Shown in pieces: positions 19,529-23,127 of a stretch of DNA of 23,127 bases (its first letter is position 1; each line of letters opens with the position of its first letter). Where the stretch lies: the NCBI GenBank assembly GCA_003194525.1, contig NBIV01000980.1, forward strand, positions 1-23,127. Direction: 5' to 3'. Made by a program: the position numbers and the translations under genes. The notes under the pieces were generated by a model. That model saw nothing but the letters and a program-made list of their open reading frames with translations. It did no database searches and was not told the origin of the DNA. Origin of the DNA: Gracilariopsis chorda. Taxonomy: Eukaryota > Rhodophyta > Florideophyceae > Gracilariales > Gracilariaceae.

Positions 19529-20301
19529 TGTTGGCAGTAGTACCTGTGCTGTCACTGAAAACCAAATGTTCCGGGGAGCATGGGCTGTTTTAGAGGGTAC
19601 CTCTGCAAAAGCGCATATGCGCGTGTGCGCGAACCCTTGAAACTGGCTTCTGATTGGCTACTGCAAATGTACATATGCAACGTGGTGCGTACAAGTGGTA
19701 TGGCATAACTGGATCGGTTGGACACACCCACGTGTCCAGCTACTACAGTGGTCACAGTGTACGTTGTGTGCAGGGGATACTGGTGAAGTGGTTGACACCT
19801 GGTACAAGTGGTACAGCAGTGGTTGGTACAATGGTAAGGTGCGCATGCACTGTCAACAGGTTTACACATGCACGGGTATATTGATGACGTGGGTGTTGTG
19901 TGCATTGCCACATGATGACATGGCACTAACACCACAGGTTACGTGCCGACTTACCGTGACGTGTTGACTTACCGTGATGTGTTGGCATGTGCTGGCGTGT
20001 GTTGGAGTCGTGAATTTGTGCCTTGTCATGGTCATGTGTATGCACGTAACTATTACGGAACGTTGGTGCGTTGGTGCGTTGTGTAATGAGGTTGTGCTGA
20101 GCTGGCTATGTCATGTTAGATGATGATTGGTAGTATTGAGTGTCCCTGCTTAGTGGTTTAGGTTTTACTTGTAGTTGGTGTTCCCGCGCAATTCGAGTTT
20201 AGAGTGGTATATAAGATGTGCCTGAAGGACCTCCAAGTAAATCCAAGCTAGAGCTGGCGAACTTCCCTTCCATCCCCTCAACTTCCTTTCAACTTTCAAC
20301 A
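19529..20301 (+). repeat. LTR of unit F (complete, 773 bp)
   Basis: TGTTGGCAGT start and CAACA end (20297-20301), with TATATAAG at 20208-20215. A four-base loss near 19636 and a small loss near 20080 are the main differences from the E LTR. It has ACACCTGG where C, D and E have ACAGCTGG, as in unit B. Confidence 0.92.
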
Positions 20302-20335
20302 GGTTATGGGCCCAGCCCCGCTGACCGCTGCCGCT
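20302..20335 (+). other. Primer binding site of unit F
   Basis: The core GGTTATGGGCCCAGC (20302-20316) with the same extension as in units A, C, D and E. Confidence 0.85.
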
Positions 20336-21528
20336 ATCCCTTTCCGTATCGTTCGTCTGTCGCCGCTCTCCCTCACCGCCGTTCATCCGTTTCGCTGTTG
20401 TTGCCTCTTTCGTCGTTGCGTCGGGTGTCTTGATCCCATTGTTGGTCGGTGTTGGTCATTCTCCTTTGGTTTGCGTTCCTCCCTGAGGGCGTTGTGGTGT
20501 AGTGGTTCGACGTTTACTTCCTATCGTTGTTGAGTTGGGCCTCCGTTGTTGCCCGTGTTGTCGATCGCTATCTACTTTGTGTGTGACACTCCCTCTATCT
20601 TGTGTTTTGGGATCCCCGAGTCGTTTGTCGGGTTCGTATCCGTGAGGTCGAGTCGGTCTAGTTTCGAAGTCTGGGCTCCGTGATCGTGTGCTCAGCAGTT
20701 GTTTGTTTTTCGTGTTTCTTAATCATCATCTGGTGTCCAGTGCGACGAGCGGTTGATCCGGGTTACTTTGGGTGATTCCAGGTATCCGGGGATCGTGAGC
20801 CTGGCGGCTTGAACCAAAGCGGGGTGTACTGTCGAGCGGCTTCCCACCGGTCCATTTGGACAGATAACGGTGACGGTCGTTAAGACCTGGTAAGTTCAGC
20901 GGGTGCATCTGTGGACGGGGTGCCGTGGCGTACTGCGCTGGTGCGGGTGATTGAATTATTTGTTTTGATCCTGACTGCGTGTCGGGATTCTTGGGCTGTT
21001 GCGAAAGGTATTCCATAACGAGCTTTTGATCCGTGCATCTGACCCTTGGGCGTTTGTGCGGGGAGGCGACGTGGCGTAGGCTGACCTCCTTCTTAGGATC
21101 AGGCCGCGTGTGACCTTAAGTGGTTGCGCGTTAGCAGCGTACTTTGGTTGCCATAGTAGCTTCAGTTTGCGAGGTCGCGCAAGTTCTTGCAAGAGGCCAG
21201 AGAGGGTTATACTTGGTGAAGGCATATCTTGGGTCATTAACCATCCTCTGGAAGCCTCGTAGAGAGCGACGCATCTTCTCCTTAGACGTAGGAGAGGGAA
21301 GACAGAAGAAGACGTCTTGTACCCGGAGCATCTCGGGGGCCAGGGGTCCGACACCCTAGGGTAGCGGAGGTAGTTTCTCCCGTCAGTGCGCCCGAATTTG
21401 AAGTTTTTGTTGTTGGGTTGTGTTGTTGTGTTGTTTGTTTTATTGTTGTCGTTGTTGCCATTTTTTGTACTACTTAAGTGCCGTAGTCTTTCATCGCACC
21501 TGTGCTGTTTGTTTGACATCTACCAAGC
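20302..21528 (+). other. 5' leader of unit F
   Basis: Same plan as the other leaders but noisier toward its end. The hairpin has lost one C (near 21325-21340), and the GTT tract at about 21405-21445 is rearranged with extra G and T. Extra bases are frequent here, whereas units C-E mostly show missing ones. Confidence 0.72.
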
Positions 21529-23127
21529 ATGGATTTCATTCGGTGGCATCAAGATTGAAAAGTTGGGCGAGGATAACTTCCCATGTATGGAAGCAAAAGG
21601 TTGAGTTGCTGCTTGCACTCAAGGACCTCGATGACCATCTTGAATCAACCAGGCCTACGGACGATGACGAGTTGTCAGCATGGAAGAAGAAAGACGCCAA
21701 GGCCAGGGCTGTTATTGGTCTCAGCATCAGTGATGAGCATTTGGACCATGTGAGGGGATACCGAGAATGCTGCGGAAATGTGGAAAGCCATTTGCGATGT
21801 GTTCCAGCGTAAAACGCTGCTCAACCGAATCAATGCAAGACGTGCCTTCTACACAGCCAAGATGCGAAGATGATGAGAAAATGTTACACTTCATCAATTC
21901 GTGTTCGTCATCTTGCATCGGATCTGAAGAGCATGGACGTAGTGGTTGAGGAGGAAGACATCGCTATGGCAATCCTATGTGGGCTACCAGACCGCTTCGA
22001 ACACCTCATTGTCGCTATTGACACCACGATTGGTGATCGTAAACTCGATTTAGAGTTTGTGAAGAGTCGTTTGCTGCAAGAGGAACAGCGAATGAACGAT
22101 CGTGCCAAGGAGGAGTCCGGAAGTGACACGGCTTTGGTCGGTGCGCAGTCACGAAAGAAGTCCATGGTGTGCTACTACTGTGGTAAGAAGGGGCATATCC
22201 AGAGAAACTGTTTCAAGAGACAACGTGACGAAGCTAGCAAAGAGCAGAGTGCTGCCGCAAACCCAGCTGTGCAGACCGATCTCGGCACGAGAAACGAGGA
22301 TGTGACAGTGACTCTGACTTTGTTTGTCTCATTGCGACAGGTTCTGTGGAAGAAAGTATCAGTGACTGGATCATTGACTCTGGTGCCACCGCCCATATGA
22401 CGTATGACGAGTCCATGTTTGACAGTTATAGCAAAAGAGAGTCTGCCGGTGTGAGTATCGGCAATGACTCGAAGCTGGAGTCTCTTGGTCATGGCAGTGT
22501 CCACCTCGATCTCGCTGTTGAAGGGCGTAAGAGCAAGTGCCGGTTGGGTGAAGTAGTGCACGTACCGAATCTAAGGTATCATCTGCTGTCAGTATCTGCG
22601 ATGTGTGACCTGGGTGCGCGAGTGTGTTTGACAAAACCAAAGTATGTGTATACAAAGGCAACACCATGATCGCCCAGGGCCGTCGCATCAAAGGACTGTA
22701 CTACCTATGTACCGCGATTGAAGTACCAGAAGACATGGACAACGCACTTGTGACTGACCTGTCACTATGGCATGCTCGAATGGCTCATGTGAATGTGGAT
22801 GGTATCAAACATATGGCTCGTAACGGTGTTGTGGTCAGGGCTGAATGTGGACTTGAATCAATCGATGGATGTGTGTGACTCTTGTGTAGTGGGAAAATCT
22901 ACACGTGCTCCAACTCCCAAGCAAGGGGGGAACGGGCTTTGCACCCATTGGACCTAGTGCATTCGGACATTTGTGGTCCAATCCAAGTAGGTTCCTTGGG
23001 AGGTTCACGCTACTTCGTCACATTCATCGATGATCACTCCCGTTTTTGCTTCTTGTACATGCTCAAGACCAAGGATGAGGTGTTCCACGTGTTTCGTGAA
23101 GTGGCTCAAGATGGTTCAAAATCAGGG
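21529..23127 (+). pseudogene. gag-protease-integrase (partial) of unit F
   Basis: The gag ATG is at 21529. Extra single bases near 21534, 21580, 21756, 21868 and 21898 repeatedly shift frame. The frame 21870-22400 holds the end of gag and an intact CCHC knuckle (about 22168-22213). The protease DSG lies at 22376-22384, in another frame after a lost base near 22288. Pre-integrase and HHCC with CDSC follow, with breaks near 22625 and 22832. Unlike A and C-E, it passes the first catalytic Asp (22966-22968, HSDICGP) into clean integrase core: YFVTFIDDHSRFCFLYMLKT, then on to the window edge. The second Asp and Glu lie outside the window, so whether this copy is complete is unknown. Confidence 0.85.

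Larger units (their letters stand above)
1..23127 (+). repeat. Head-to-tail array of a copia-type LTR retrotransposon
   Basis: Every part of the window can be assigned to one element family, all on the + strand. The PBS core recurs at 516, 3873, 10088, 13469, 16897 and 20302. The spacings are 3357, 6215, 3381, 3428 and 3405 bp. The 6.2-kb interval is the one copy with pol; the others are a 3.4-kb period. Neighbouring units share a single LTR, and no host flank or target-site duplication is seen. LTR-sharing multimers are known for Ty1, where cDNA recombines at LTRs, and can also arise by unequal crossing-over. Misassembly is the main alternative (see findings). Confidence 0.9.

Noticed and set aside
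22175..22561. Long antisense frames across gag and protease (also 5463-6119, 11936-12319, 15294-15707)
   Set aside because: They are mirror frames of a constrained coding region and recur wherever that region recurs; no independent motif or start signal.
1..23127. CRISPR array, integron or prokaryotic tandem system suggested by regular repeats
   Set aside because: Repeat units are kilobases long and carry LTR, PBS, gag and pol features of a eukaryotic copia element; no short repeats with unique spacers.

Overview
The window is eukaryotic DNA made entirely of one Ty1/copia-type LTR retrotransposon family, repeated head-to-tail on the + strand. No host gene, host flank, rRNA, tRNA gene or bacterial feature is visible in 23 kb. 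The host cannot be named from sequence alone. The primer binding site (PBS) matches the initiator-Met tRNA anticodon arm shared by many eukaryotes, so oomycetes, fungi and invertebrates all remain possible.

Layout: six units are labelled A-F here. Unit A (1-3104) is a 5'-cut LTR, leader and gag-protease-pre-integrase. Unit B (3105-9306, with its 3' LTR at 9307-10087) is the only copy that carries the whole pol region. Units C (9307-about 12721), D (about 12722-16124) and E (16125-19528) are 3.4-kb deleted derivatives. Each has an LTR, leader and gag-protease-pre-integrase, and stops at the first catalytic Asp of integrase, where the next LTR begins. Unit F (19529-23127) has the same start but runs on into the integrase core and off the window. 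PBS-to-PBS spacings are 3357, 6215, 3381, 3428 and 3405 bp.

Element anatomy: the LTR is about 770 bp and bounded by TGTTG...CAACA, with a TATA box about 90 bp before its end. Next comes a PBS complementary to the anticodon arm of initiator tRNA-Met, which implies half-tRNA priming. A leader of about 1.2 kb follows, with no ATG other than the one inside the PBS. Then comes a single gag-pol reading frame: Gag with a CCHC knuckle, DSG protease, HHCC and DDE integrase, YVDD reverse transcriptase, and RNase H. A purine-rich polypurine tract (PPT) abuts the 3' LTR.

No unit has an unbroken frame. Breaks are mostly indels of 1-7 bases in copies that otherwise differ by few substitutions. The truncation junctions differ from unit to unit, and in B the integrase contains ordered fragments of LTR. 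These signs point to long-read consensus error and possible misassembly laid over a real, young, tandemly arranged retrotransposon family.
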